A stretch of DNA of 64,000 nt from Chryseomicrobium aureum (GTDB lineage Bacteria; Bacillota; Bacilli; Bacillales_A; Planococcaceae). This document shows positions 34,701 through 43,170 of the stretch, piece after piece. Numbering within the stretch: the stretch's first letter is position 1; each line of letters opens with the position of its first letter. The stretch is taken from positions 1 through 64,000 of the forward strand of contig NZ_JAFBFG010000007.1 of NCBI RefSeq assembly GCF_016909155.1, read 5' to 3'. Position numbers and translations under genes: made by a program. The notes under the pieces are model-generated. The model saw only the letters and a list, made by a program, of their open reading frames with translations, made no database searches and was not told the origin of the DNA.

Positions 34701-34732
34701 CTATTCCAGTGAATTTGGGATAGGTTTTTGTA
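34695..34732 (-). terminator. terminator of fabI
   Basis: ACCTATCCCA / TGGAATAGGT hairpin followed by eight T's on the minus strand. Confidence 0.8.
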
Positions 34733-34737
34733 TAAGG

Positions 34738-35514
34738 TTACGCCATAATGTGGTAGCCACTATCTACATAGATGACCTCACCTGTGACACCGCGTCCTGT
34801 GTCTCCAAGAAGCGCAACAGACATGTCACCCACTTCTTGTTGTGTAACATTTCGCTTCAGAGGTGCTTTTGCTTCAATCTGATGCAAGATCTCGTTGAAA
34901 GCTGGAACGCCTTTTGCAGCGAGTGTACGAATCGCACCTGCTGAGATTGCATTGACACGAATTGCGTCTTTTCCGATATCGTTTGCTAAATAGCGAACAG
35001 ATGCTTCTAAAGATGCTTTCGCAACGCCCATCACATTGTATCCATCTAATACGCGTTCTGCGCCTAAATAACTCATCGTGATGATTGATCCGCCTTCTGT
35101 CATGAACGGCTTTGCTTCCCGCGCTGTTGCAATTAACGAGTACGCACTTGTGTCTTGTGCAAATGCAAACCCGTCACGAGACGTCTGCAAGAAATTGTTG
35201 TGTAAGTCTTCTGCGTGAGCAAATGCAATCGAATGGACGACGCCGTGAATCACACCAAACTTCTCTCCGATTTCAGTAAATGCTTGTTTGATACTCGCAT
35301 CATCGTTTACGTCACATTGCACGACTGTAGCTTCTCGTCCTTCTTTTTCTAATACTTTTTGAATTTTTCCTTGTGAACGTTCTTTTCGGTATGTGAAAAT
35401 GACGTTTGCACCTACATCGAACAATGATTTTGCAACGCCCCAAGCAATACTTCGTTCATTAGCAACACCCATGACTACAACATTTTTTCCGGCTAAGTTG
35501 ATCAAATCTCGCAT
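34738..35514 (-). CDS. fabI: enoyl-[acyl-carrier-protein] reductase
   Basis: Last step of each fatty-acid elongation cycle: NAD(P)H reduction of enoyl-ACP. 258 aa. The atypical SDR motif GVANERSIAWGVAKSL binds cofactor; SYLGAERVLDGYNVMGVAKA carries the Tyr-x6-Tyr-x6-Lys catalytic group. The ATG at 35514 follows GGAGG. A FapR-type box lies at 35538-35556, so repression by FapR and release by malonyl-CoA is expected. Confidence 0.96.
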   Translation of the reverse strand: MRDLINLAGKNVVVMGVANERSIAWGVAKSLFDVGANVIFTYRKERSQGKIQKVLEKEGREATVVQCDVNDDASIKQAFTEIGEKFGVIHGVVHSIAFAHAEDLHNNFLQTSRDGFAFAQDTSAYSLIATAREAKPFMTEGGSIITMSYLGAERVLDGYNVMGVAKASLEASVRYLANDIGKDAIRVNAISAGAIRTLAAKGVPAFNEILHQIEAKAPLKRNVTQQEVGDMSVALLGDTGRGVTGEVIYVDSGYHIMA

Positions 35515-35537
35515 AGCGACCTCCATTGTTAACTGTT

Positions 35538-35556
35538 ATTAGTACCTACTACTAAT
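35538..35556. promoter_or_regulatory. FapR-type operator upstream of fabI
   Basis: ATTAGTACCTACTACTAAT closely matches the known FapR box of Bacillus (TTAGTA-N5-TACTAA), including the spacing of five. TACACT just upstream on the minus strand, with TG before it, is a plausible extended -10. Confidence 0.85.
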
Positions 35557-35570
35557 TTGAGTGTAGCATA

Positions 35571-35608
35571 AAAAAAAGAGCCTGTCATCACATGACAGAC
35601 TCTACTTT
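35571..35608 (-). terminator. terminator of the MerR/B12 gene
   Basis: AGAGTCTGTCATG / GATGACAGGCTCT hairpin followed by seven T's on the minus strand, just after the stop codon. Confidence 0.85.
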
Positions 35609-36504
35609 TATAAGGATTCTTGAATAATAGCGTTTAAGTCTGGAGCAAAATGAATCGAGTCCAGATGATTGGTCTTCAAATACGTTTCCATTCCACTCCC
35701 ACCTGCAAAGAACTTGACCTTTGGATGCTTTTTAGCAAATTCATTTAAGTTCACTAAAGTTTCCGGATGTTCCTTTAAGGGAACTGACGTAGAAGCAGAC
35801 AACAAAACAAATTTCGGCTTTAGTCGGTCGACCAATGCTTCGATGGAACCAGGCGCTGGTGACGAGCCGATCATAAACGATTTCCAGCCGCGGACCATAA
35901 ATTGTAATAGCAAAATATGAAGAGGCACTTCGTGATACTCTCCTGGGACACACGCGCCAAGAACAAGCGGTGCATCTTCACGATAAGGGTAGTTTCGGCG
36001 GATTTGTACTAGAAAATCGCGTACAACCATACTCGAGACCGCTTCTTGGTATTCATCCCATTGCTTCTTCTCCCAACGCGTCCCTACTTCTCTAAGGTAA
36101 GGTAGAACGACGGAACTTAAGAATAAGTCGAGTCCCAAATTTTGATGCGCTTGGTGAAGTGTTCGGTTTAACTCGAGCTCCTCACAATTTGCACCGTATT
36201 CAAGTAATTTAAATACATAATCATTCCACTCTTCTACAACGGGAACGGGAATAGTTTGATTCCCCGCCTGTTCAGCCTCGCGTTCTTTCTCGAGAAGCAA
36301 CGCAGCTTGTTTAATTGTATACCCTTCTTCAGAAAGACGTTTTACACGAAGAAGCGTCGAGATATCTTGATCTTGATAAAGGCGGTACCCATTGTCCATC
36401 CGTTCGGGCTCTATGAGCTGGTACCTCTCTTCCCATTTCCGAATGACTTGTTTAGACAGACCTGTTACATCAGAGACCTGTTGGATATTATAATTTCCCT
36501 TCAT
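35608..36504 (-). CDS. MerR-family regulator with B12-binding-like domain (CarH/LitR type)
   Basis: A 298-aa protein: MerR winged helix (residues 3-72, IQQVSDVTGLSKQVIRKWEERY), a four-helix cap (about 90-170) and a Rossmann-like cobalamin domain (about 178-298). In CarH the photochemistry uses a lower-ligand His in ExHxxG, an upper His right after a Trp, and a W-x9-E-H motif. Here the lower-ligand site is kept (E189-Y-H191-E-V-P), but the residue after Trp144 is Glu145, and W144-x9-E154 is followed by Ala155. So B12 could still bind, yet the bis-His photoadduct should not form in the known way. The ATG at 36504 follows AAAGGAGG. It diverges from the photolyase operon. Confidence 0.85.
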   Translation of the reverse strand: MKGNYNIQQVSDVTGLSKQVIRKWEERYQLIEPERMDNGYRLYQDQDISTLLRVKRLSEEGYTIKQAALLLEKEREAEQAGNQTIPVPVVEEWNDYVFKLLEYGANCEELELNRTLHQAHQNLGLDLFLSSVVLPYLREVGTRWEKKQWDEYQEAVSSMVVRDFLVQIRRNYPYREDAPLVLGACVPGEYHEVPLHILLLQFMVRGWKSFMIGSSPAPGSIEALVDRLKPKFVLLSASTSVPLKEHPETLVNLNEFAKKHPKVKFFAGGSGMETYLKTNHLDSIHFAPDLNAIIQESL

Positions 36505-36539
36505 TAGTCGGCCTCCTTTCAATTTGTTGATTTGATAAC

Positions 36540-36582
36540 ATTATACAATAATTTGACGAAGAAAACAATCTTTCTGTATAAT
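36540..36582. promoter_or_regulatory. overlapping divergent promoters between the MerR gene and the photolyase operon
   Basis: Plus strand: TTGACG (36553-36558), 18 bp, TATAAT (36577-36582). Minus strand: TTGTTT (36568-36563), 17 bp, TATAAT (36545-36540). The two promoters interlock, so one bound regulator would affect both. ATTATACAAT (36540-36549) is partly mirrored by TGTATAATTG (36575-36584), a possible operator pair. Confidence 0.8.
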
Positions 36583-36606
36583 TGTTGTAAAGGATGTGTT
36601 AAATGT

Positions 36607-37035
36607 ATGGATAAAGTAGGCCGTATTTTACTCGTTGGACTCATCTCAGGACTTGGTTTAAATTATTACTTCAAGTTCATTGAATGGCTAACAGGAGATA
36701 AAGTTTATACACTATTGTTAAATGTTGATTATTTTCCGATTTTGAAAAATTACACATTCCCTGAGTGGATTGAAATTAGCTTCCATATGGTTGTGTCGTT
36801 TGCATTGGCATTTATCTATGCATGGCTTTGGAATCGTTGGAACAAGCCGTTCTTGTATACAGTGTTAACAGCACTACTCATTGGATTGATCATCTATCCA
36901 ACGACAGGGTTTTCAGATCGGACACCTGAAGTGACCGACTTAAGTGCGCTAGCTTGGTGGCAGACAGGTCACCTTCTCTACGGATGGCTAGTTGCTTGGC
37001 TGCTTCAAAGACTTTACACCAAGACAGGAGGATGA
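36607..37035 (+). CDS. integral membrane protein, YagU/YqhR-like (DUF1440)
   Basis: A 142-aa protein with about four helices and the conserved end WWQTGHLLYGWLVAWLL. It resembles DUF1440-type membrane proteins, of which E. coli YagU is linked to acid resistance; family assignment is tentative. The ATG at 36607 follows AAAGGATG; a longer frame back to 36532 would begin inside the promoter and is rejected. It is the first gene of the operon that ends with photolyase, and its stop is four bases before the permease gene. Confidence 0.75.
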   Translation: MDKVGRILLVGLISGLGLNYYFKFIEWLTGDKVYTLLLNVDYFPILKNYTFPEWIEISFHMVVSFALAFIYAWLWNRWNKPFLYTVLTALLIGLIIYPTTGFSDRTPEVTDLSALAWWQTGHLLYGWLVAWLLQRLYTKTGG

Positions 37036-37039
37036 CTAG

Positions 37040-38104
37040 ATGTTTTTAGCATGGAATGAAATAAAAAAGAATAAATTGCGCTTTGCGCTTGTGATCGGGG
37101 TACTGTTCCTTGTCTCTTACCTCGTTTTTTTCTTGACGGGACTTGCAAATGGACTCGCAAACTTAAACCGAGAGGCCGTAGATAAATGGGACGGTGACGG
37201 CATCATGTTGACGGAGGATTCTGACCAAAGCCTTCCACAATCGTTCCTATCGATTGACGATGCGGATGAACTCGACGCAGAAACTGCTGTACTTGGCCAG
37301 TTGAATACCATCGTGACAAGCGGTGACTTGAAACAAGGTGTGGCGATCTTCGGTATTAACGAAGATGAATTTATCACACCAGCTATCTCAGAAGGAGAAC
37401 TGTTCTCCGGTGAAAATGAAGTGGTTGCAGCAGACTTCTTACAAGAAGAAGGATTTGAAATCGGAGATACGCTTACGCTATCTTCTTCCGATGAAGAATT
37501 GACCATCGTAGGCTTCACAGAAGATGCGCGCTTTAACGCAGCACCTGTTCTCTACGCGTCACTCGACACATTCCAAATAGTGCGTTTTGGAGAAGCTGCT
37601 GAGCAAAATTCAGATCAAGTAAATGGTATTGTCATTCGTTCAGATGATTTATCCGCACTGGATGCGCCAGAAGATTTGGCAATTGTCGATACCCAAACAT
37701 TTATTGAGAACTTACCAGGCTATACAGAGCAGAAACTAACGCTCGACTTTATGATTTACTTCCTATTCATCATCTCTGCAACAATCGTTGCGATTTTCTT
37801 ATACGTGTTGACCGTGCAAAAGATCAATATGTTCGGAGTTATGAAGGCTCAAGGAATTTCAAATGGGTACTTGGCACGTTCAGTAGTAGCGCAAACGTTT
37901 ATTTTGGCAGCCGTCGGGGTTGTGACGGGCTATGTGTTGACCCTTGTGACAGGCTTGTTCCTTCCGAACGCAGTGCCTGTGCAATTTGATGGTGTTGCAA
38001 TGGCCATCTACGGCATCGTGTTAATTGCAGTTGCCATCTTAGGCGCGATTTTCTCCGTATTAACGATAGTAAAAATCGATCCACTGAAAGCAATAGGAGC
38101 GTGA
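37040..38104 (+). CDS. FtsX-like ABC permease (HrtB-like)
   Basis: A 354-aa MacB/FtsX-type permease: one N-terminal helix (about 14-34), a large extracytoplasmic domain (to about 230), then three helices and the ending IVKIDPLKAIGA, typical of this class. Layout, size and the FLYVLTVQKINMFGVMKAQGI segment resemble the heme-efflux permease HrtB of Staphylococcus. Heme export is inference. AGGAGG precedes the ATG; the ATPase gene follows after four bases. Confidence 0.82.
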   Translation: MFLAWNEIKKNKLRFALVIGVLFLVSYLVFFLTGLANGLANLNREAVDKWDGDGIMLTEDSDQSLPQSFLSIDDADELDAETAVLGQLNTIVTSGDLKQGVAIFGINEDEFITPAISEGELFSGENEVVAADFLQEEGFEIGDTLTLSSSDEELTIVGFTEDARFNAAPVLYASLDTFQIVRFGEAAEQNSDQVNGIVIRSDDLSALDAPEDLAIVDTQTFIENLPGYTEQKLTLDFMIYFLFIISATIVAIFLYVLTVQKINMFGVMKAQGISNGYLARSVVAQTFILAAVGVVTGYVLTLVTGLFLPNAVPVQFDGVAMAIYGIVLIAVAILGAIFSVLTIVKIDPLKAIGA

Positions 38105-38108
38105 TGAT

Positions 38109-38810
38109 ATGACAGTACTTGAACTCAAACAAGCGAAAAAGACATTCGGCTCGGGTCATAAAAAAGTCGAAGCCCTAAAAGAAACCAACTTTCAAGCCAA
38201 AGCTGGAGAAATGATTGCTATTATCGGTCCTTCTGGTTCCGGTAAAAGTACGTTTTTAACAATTGCCGGCGGATTGCAGACACCATCGGAAGGAGACGTT
38301 CTGATCAATGGCACGTCTCTAGCAAAACTCAACGAGAAGAAGCTATCCAAAGTTCGATTGAACGAAATCGGCTTTATTTTGCAAGCATCTAACCTGGTGC
38401 CATTTTTAACGGTCCACAACCAAATGATGCTCTTAAAGAAAGTAAAAAAAGACACATTAAACGACCAAGAGCTTGAAGATCTCTACAAAGACCTTGGTAT
38501 CGAAGAGCTTCGCAACAAGTACCCTTCCGACTTGTCTGGAGGGGAACGCCAACGAGTGGCGATAGCAAAGGCTTTGTACACGAACCCATCTATCGTATTA
38601 GCCGATGAACCGACAGCCTCTCTGGATTCAGAACGCGCGTATGAAGTGATGGAACTGTTGCAAAAAGAAACGAAGTCGAAAAAGACGACCACACTCGTTG
38701 TCACACATGATACGCGATTGATTGACTACTGTGACCGTGTCTTTAAGATGACAGACGGCACGTTACGTGAAGAAGACCATACACCGAAAGAAGGCGCTGC
38801 GCATGACTAA
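38109..38810 (+). CDS. ABC transporter ATP-binding protein (HrtA/LolD-like)
   Basis: A 233-aa ATPase partner of the FtsX-like permease. Walker A GPSGSGKST, signature LSGGERQR, Walker B IVLADEPTASLD; the MacB/LolD/HrtA subfamily drives mechanotransmission-type export rather than import. Its last eight bases overlap the photolyase start, so all four genes of the operon are translationally linked. Confidence 0.9.
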   Translation: MTVLELKQAKKTFGSGHKKVEALKETNFQAKAGEMIAIIGPSGSGKSTFLTIAGGLQTPSEGDVLINGTSLAKLNEKKLSKVRLNEIGFILQASNLVPFLTVHNQMMLLKKVKKDTLNDQELEDLYKDLGIEELRNKYPSDLSGGERQRVAIAKALYTNPSIVLADEPTASLDSERAYEVMELLQKETKSKKTTTLVVTHDTRLIDYCDRVFKMTDGTLREEDHTPKEGAAHD

Positions 38811-40104
38811 ACGGACACTTGTCTGGTTTCGTCGTGACCTCCGCCTTCACGATCACCCTGCGCTAGCACAAGCCGGTCACGATGGCCGCGTGCTAGCTCT
38901 TTTCACTCTATCCCCTGAGATGCGCAAATTAGAAGCTTCTTGTTGGTGGTTAGAAGAATCATTGAAAGAACTGAAAAGCACGCTTCATGAAAAGGGAATT
39001 ACACTTCTAGTCACGGATGAAGATCCAACGACTTGCATCCCAAAACTTGTAGACGAACATAACTGTGACCAAGTTCTGTGGAATGACAGCTATGCAACAG
39101 ACGAGCGAAAGGTAGAAATCGCTGTAAAAAAAGTGTTAGAGGATAAATCCATCACGTATCAAACACTGGATGGAGACCTCCTCTTCCCCCATCACGAACT
39201 GACAAAAGACAACGGTGAACCTTATTCGATTTTCACTCCCTTCTATAAACGTTCGCAGCAAGAAACGGTGAAACGACCGGTTGCGATGCCTGAAGAATGG
39301 CAAGGGATCCGTGCAAAAACATTGAAGACAATTGAAGAACTAGAACTCCTCCCCAATCATCCGTGGACGAAAAAGTTTGCGAAGCACTGGATTCCAGGTG
39401 AGAAAGCGGGCATCAAAAACTTCCAACGATTTGCAAAAGAAGAGATTGGGGACTACAAAAAAATGCGAGACTTTCCAGACGCGCAGGCAACTTCGGAAAT
39501 CTCTCCGTATTTGACGTGGGGCAATCTTAGCGTTCGCGCTGTCTACTATGCTGCGAAACGAGAAAAGAATGCGGAGCCTTACCTACGCCAACTCGTGTGG
39601 CGTGAGTTCGCAAAACGTCAATTGTTAGAGCATCCAACGCTTGAGACGAAGGCGTTGCGGTCTGAATTTGATAAGTTCCCATGGAAAGCAAGTAAAGCCG
39701 ACTTCGAAAAGTGGAAACGCGGTGAGACGGGCTATCCCCTTGTAGATGCTGGCATGAAGCAGCTTTGGGAAACAGGCTGGATGCACAATCGCGTACGAAT
39801 GGTCGCAGCTTCCTTCCTCACCAAACACCTTCTCCTTCCTTGGCAGTGGGGAGCTGAATGGTTCAAAGAGACATTGGTCGATTACGACGAGGCGAATAAC
39901 GGGATGGGTTGGCAGTGGGTCGCTGGAACAGGCATTGATGCTGCGCCGTATTTCCGAATCTTTAATCCCACGACACAACTCGAGAAATTCGATAAAAACG
40001 CGGAATACGTACATCACTGGAAAGCTGAGCAAGATATCGAACTGATCGTCGACCATAAAGAAGCACGGGAACGCGCACTTGAAGGGTATAAGTCTATAAA
40101 ATAA
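38803..40104 (+). CDS. phr: deoxyribodipyrimidine photolyase (class I CPD type)
   Basis: Repairs UV pyrimidine dimers with blue light and FADH. 433 aa. The antenna domain starts MTKRTLVWFRRDLRLHDHP. The FAD domain contains LVWREFAKRQL, GMKQLWETGWMHNRVRM and GMGWQWVAGTG with the photolyase-type FNP (FRIFNPTTQ). The ATG at 38803 is inside the ATPase gene end with AGAAGG in front; an in-frame ATG 12 codons earlier is deep within that gene. Being last in an operon opposite a B12/MerR protein fits light- or B12-linked control known from CarH/LitR systems. Confidence 0.93.
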   Translation: MTKRTLVWFRRDLRLHDHPALAQAGHDGRVLALFTLSPEMRKLEASCWWLEESLKELKSTLHEKGITLLVTDEDPTTCIPKLVDEHNCDQVLWNDSYATDERKVEIAVKKVLEDKSITYQTLDGDLLFPHHELTKDNGEPYSIFTPFYKRSQQETVKRPVAMPEEWQGIRAKTLKTIEELELLPNHPWTKKFAKHWIPGEKAGIKNFQRFAKEEIGDYKKMRDFPDAQATSEISPYLTWGNLSVRAVYYAAKREKNAEPYLRQLVWREFAKRQLLEHPTLETKALRSEFDKFPWKASKADFEKWKRGETGYPLVDAGMKQLWETGWMHNRVRMVAASFLTKHLLLPWQWGAEWFKETLVDYDEANNGMGWQWVAGTGIDAAPYFRIFNPTTQLEKFDKNAEYVHHWKAEQDIELIVDHKEARERALEGYKSIK

Positions 40105-40182
40105 CACAGTTGTACTTCTAGACAATACAACCCATGCTATACTGAAAAGGTATTTTATCCAATCAGTTAAGGAGTGACGCAT

Positions 40183-41358
40183 GTGAATTTTCAACCTGCA
40201 ACACGAATGGAACGCTTCCCTACATCAATTTTTGGAGAACTAAAAAAAGCCGCGGCTGTCCGCACCTCAAATGACTTACCTGTTTATGACCTGAGCCTTG
40301 GCAGCCCAGACCTCCCACCAGCAGAAGCGGTCCGTCAGACTCTTTCAGAGAAAAGTGCGCTTGCCACTTCTTATGGCTATACATTGACTGGGACCACACG
40401 TTTTTATGAAGCGGTCGCAACCTATTACAAAAATCGTATGGGCGTCTCCCTAGACCCCGAAACTGAAATTGTTCAGACAATGGGTTCACAAGAAGGTCTT
40501 GTCCACCTCCCTCTTGCGTTTTGCAATGAAGGCGATATTGTCCTGACAACCAATCCCGCATATGTCGCATATGATGCAGGCATCCATGTAGCCGGTGCAA
40601 TACCTTACTACCTTTCACTTGATGAAGAGAACGGTTTCTTACCGGACATCGCATCGATACCTGATGAAATTGCAGATAAAGCGAAATTGTTGATTTTAAA
40701 TTTACCTGGCAACCCAGTACCGGCTTTGCCAAGTGATTCGTTTTTCAAAGACGTCGTCACGTTTGCGAAAAAGCACAATATTATTGTTGTCCATGACGCT
40801 GCGTACGCTGAATTTTATTTTGATGGAAGCGGACCGAAGAGTTTCTTGGCCACTCCTGGAGCTAAAGAAGTGGGGCTTGAAATTAATTCTCTATCAAAGA
40901 CCTTTAGTCTGGCTGGGGCACGAATTGCGTACATCGCAGGAAATGCTGAATTGATTGCTGTAATCAAAAGCTTGAAATCTCATCTCGACTATGGAATTTT
41001 TGAACCGATTCAAGAAGCAGCCATCACAGCCCTATCGCACGCAGAGGAAATCACTGACAATCTGCGCCGCGTATTTTCAGAACGTCACCACGTGTTGCGA
41101 CAAGGACTTGAAGAACTCGGCTGGAAAGTCGCACCTTCAAACGGTGGTATGTTCATTTGGGCAGCGTATCCGTATCCGATGAAAGACACAGAATTTGTGT
41201 TCCACGTATTGCGTGAAACAGGAGTCGTCATGGTACCTGGATCTATCTTTGGGACAGAAGGTGACGGGTTTGCGCGAATTGCTTTAGTAAAAGATGTTGA
41301 CGTATTGAAGGAAGCACTCGAAGCATTAAAAACTCTCCAACCGATAGAAGTTGGATAA
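40183..41358 (+). CDS. PLP-dependent aminotransferase class I/II
   Basis: A 391-aa fold-type I aminotransferase. Seen: DLSLGSPDLPP, the substrate segment NLPGNPVPAL, HDAAYAEFYF (cofactor Asp/Tyr), and the Schiff-base lysine in NSLSKTFSLAGARIAY. The N-terminus RMERFPTSIFGEL is like LL-diaminopimelate- and alanine-type enzymes. If it is an acetyl-DAP aminotransferase (PatA type) it would fill the gap between DapH and YkuR, but that is only a possibility. The start is GTG 40183 behind AAGGAG; extended -10 TGCTATACT at 40135-40143. hmoB follows by 15 bases. Confidence 0.85.
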   Translation: MNFQPATRMERFPTSIFGELKKAAAVRTSNDLPVYDLSLGSPDLPPAEAVRQTLSEKSALATSYGYTLTGTTRFYEAVATYYKNRMGVSLDPETEIVQTMGSQEGLVHLPLAFCNEGDIVLTTNPAYVAYDAGIHVAGAIPYYLSLDEENGFLPDIASIPDEIADKAKLLILNLPGNPVPALPSDSFFKDVVTFAKKHNIIVVHDAAYAEFYFDGSGPKSFLATPGAKEVGLEINSLSKTFSLAGARIAYIAGNAELIAVIKSLKSHLDYGIFEPIQEAAITALSHAEEITDNLRRVFSERHHVLRQGLEELGWKVAPSNGGMFIWAAYPYPMKDTEFVFHVLRETGVVMVPGSIFGTEGDGFARIALVKDVDVLKEALEALKTLQPIEVG

Positions 41359-41830
<472 letters not shown>

Positions 41831-41832
<2 letters not shown>

Positions 41833-41870
41833 AACAACCGACCCCGCATCACGCGAGGTCGGTTTTTTAT
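41831..41870 (+). terminator. terminator of hmoB
   Basis: AACCGACCCCGC / GCGAGGTCGGTT hairpin followed by TTTTTAT. An almost identical copy is at 42039-42076. Confidence 0.88.
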
Positions 41871-41875
41871 TTGTA

Positions 41876-42031
41876 ATTAGTTTCCATAACATGACTCAGG
41901 GCACATAAAAGAGTTTCGAGGGCACAGAAACGCTCGCTGAAGGAACAAAACTACTCACGCACGTCACAAAAACAGCCTCCCAGGGCACAAACCCCAAGCG
42001 ACCCAAGACCTTACTAGAAAAATCTTCAATC
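41876..42031 (-). repeat. 21-bp-period array, type A, inverted copy
   Basis: Starts with TTAGTTTCCATAACATGAC (the shared end box, reverse sense). AGGGCACA-type units follow at 41898, 41919, 41940, 41961 and 41982 (two are decayed), and it ends GCGACCCAAGACCTTACTAG. It is the reverse complement of the element at 51361-51560. It lies between two nearly identical terminators. Confidence 0.88.
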
Positions 42032-42038
42032 CATCACC

Positions 42039-42076
42039 AAAAAACCGACCCCGCATCATGCGAGGTCGGTTTTTTA
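42039..42076 (-). terminator. terminator of the dioxygenase gene (duplicate hairpin)
   Basis: ACCGACCTCGC / GCGGGGTCGGT hairpin with six T's on the minus strand. It differs by one base from the hmoB terminator in the stem-loop. Confidence 0.88.
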
Positions 42077-43060
42077 TTACTCATATTCTTTTTGAATATC
42101 CTTCGTACTACGCACCGTATCAATCGGGCGAACTAACGCTTCGATTTGTTCACGGCGGCCTTCAAACTTCGGTGGCAATGCTAGCTTCTCTCCCAAAGTC
42201 TCATATGGCTCATCATCCATAAATCCTGGCCCATCTGTCGCAAACTCGAATAATAACGGTGGTGCGATTCGTGCATATAGTGACTCGAAATAGAATCGGT
42301 CGACATAGCCAGATGACGGAATACCCACTTGGTTCAAACGGTCAATCCAGAAATTCAATGCGTCCCGGTCTTCAACGCGGAACGCCACGTGGTGAACCGT
42401 ACCGAAACCTTGACGACCTGGTGGTAACACGACGTTCTTCTCGATGATGACCGCAGCCCCATTTCCACCTTCCCCTACTTCCATCCACGTCAAATCGCCT
42501 TCAGATGCGATTTCACGGAAACCAAGTACTTTATCTAGCATCTCCTTTAAGAAGTCGACGCGGTCGTAGCGGAACACAATCGGACCCAATCCTGTAATCG
42601 CAAACTCTAGTGGAATCGGACCGTTCTGCCATGGAGTACCGGAAGCTACTCCACTATTTGTTTCGTCTGAGATCAATTGATAACGCTGGTCGTCAAAGTC
42701 AGCAAATTTTACAACTTTACGGCCAAACAGTTCTTCAATTCCTTGATTTTTCACACCTAGACGGTCAAATCGTTTCACCCAATACTCTAATGCTGCATCC
42801 GTTGGAACACGGAATGATGTACGGTAGATTTCGTTCGTTCCGTGAGACCCTTTTTGAATTCCTGGAAAGTCAAAGAACGTCATGTCTGTTCCTGCGCTAC
42901 CGCGGTCATCTGCAAAGAATAAGTGATACGTCTGGATATCATCTTGGTTGACTGTTTTCTTTACTAAACGCATCCCGAGCACATATGTGAAGAACTCATA
43001 GTTTTTCTCCGCACTGCTCGTGATCGCTGTAACGTGGTGGATTCCTTTTAATTCATTCAT
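42077..43060 (-). CDS. ring-cleaving dioxygenase / glyoxalase-fold protein (MhqO/MhqA-like)
   Basis: A 327-aa two-module vicinal-oxygen-chelate protein. Metal ligands: His in GIHHVTAIT, His in GTVHHVAFRV, Glu in LLFEFATDGPGF. It resembles the Bacillus MhqA/MhqE/MhqO enzymes that act on hydroquinone-type compounds during quinone stress. AAGGAGG precedes the ATG. An MhqR-like palindrome covers the promoter. It is monocistronic. Confidence 0.9.
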   Translation of the reverse strand: MNELKGIHHVTAITSSAEKNYEFFTYVLGMRLVKKTVNQDDIQTYHLFFADDRGSAGTDMTFFDFPGIQKGSHGTNEIYRTSFRVPTDAALEYWVKRFDRLGVKNQGIEELFGRKVVKFADFDDQRYQLISDETNSGVASGTPWQNGPIPLEFAITGLGPIVFRYDRVDFLKEMLDKVLGFREIASEGDLTWMEVGEGGNGAAVIIEKNVVLPPGRQGFGTVHHVAFRVEDRDALNFWIDRLNQVGIPSSGYVDRFYFESLYARIAPPLLFEFATDGPGFMDDEPYETLGEKLALPPKFEGRREQIEALVRPIDTVRSTKDIQKEYE

Positions 43061-43092
43061 GATTTTTCCTCCTTGTGTTTCTTTCTGATTTT

Positions 43093-43125
43093 AGTATACG
43101 ACGTAATTATCTTGAATTCAAGATA
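43093..43125 (-). promoter_or_regulatory. promoter with MhqR-like operator
   Basis: TATCTTGAATTCAAGATA (43108-43125) is a perfect 18-bp palindrome. It is close to the TATCTCGAATTCGAGATA form known for MhqR. On the minus strand TTGAAT (43121-43116), 17 bp and TATACT (43098-43093) make a good sigma-A promoter whose -35 is inside the palindrome. No MhqR gene is in the window. Confidence 0.8.
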
Positions 43126-43133
43126 TTTGTTTA

Positions 43134-43160
43134 GTAAAAAACCCATTCCTATAGAATGGG
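43134..43160 (-). terminator. terminator of the GNAT gene
   Basis: AGCCCATTCTAT / ATAGGAATGGGTT hairpin followed by six T's on the minus strand. Confidence 0.8.
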
Positions 43161-43170
43161 CTAAAGACTC

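Noticed and set aside
39625-40194. 189-codon antisense frame over the photolyase gene
   Set aside because: Antisense shadow of a conserved coding region; no ribosome site or family match.
40220-40732. 170-codon antisense frame over the aminotransferase gene
   Set aside because: Shadow of the real gene; composition is typical of antisense reading.
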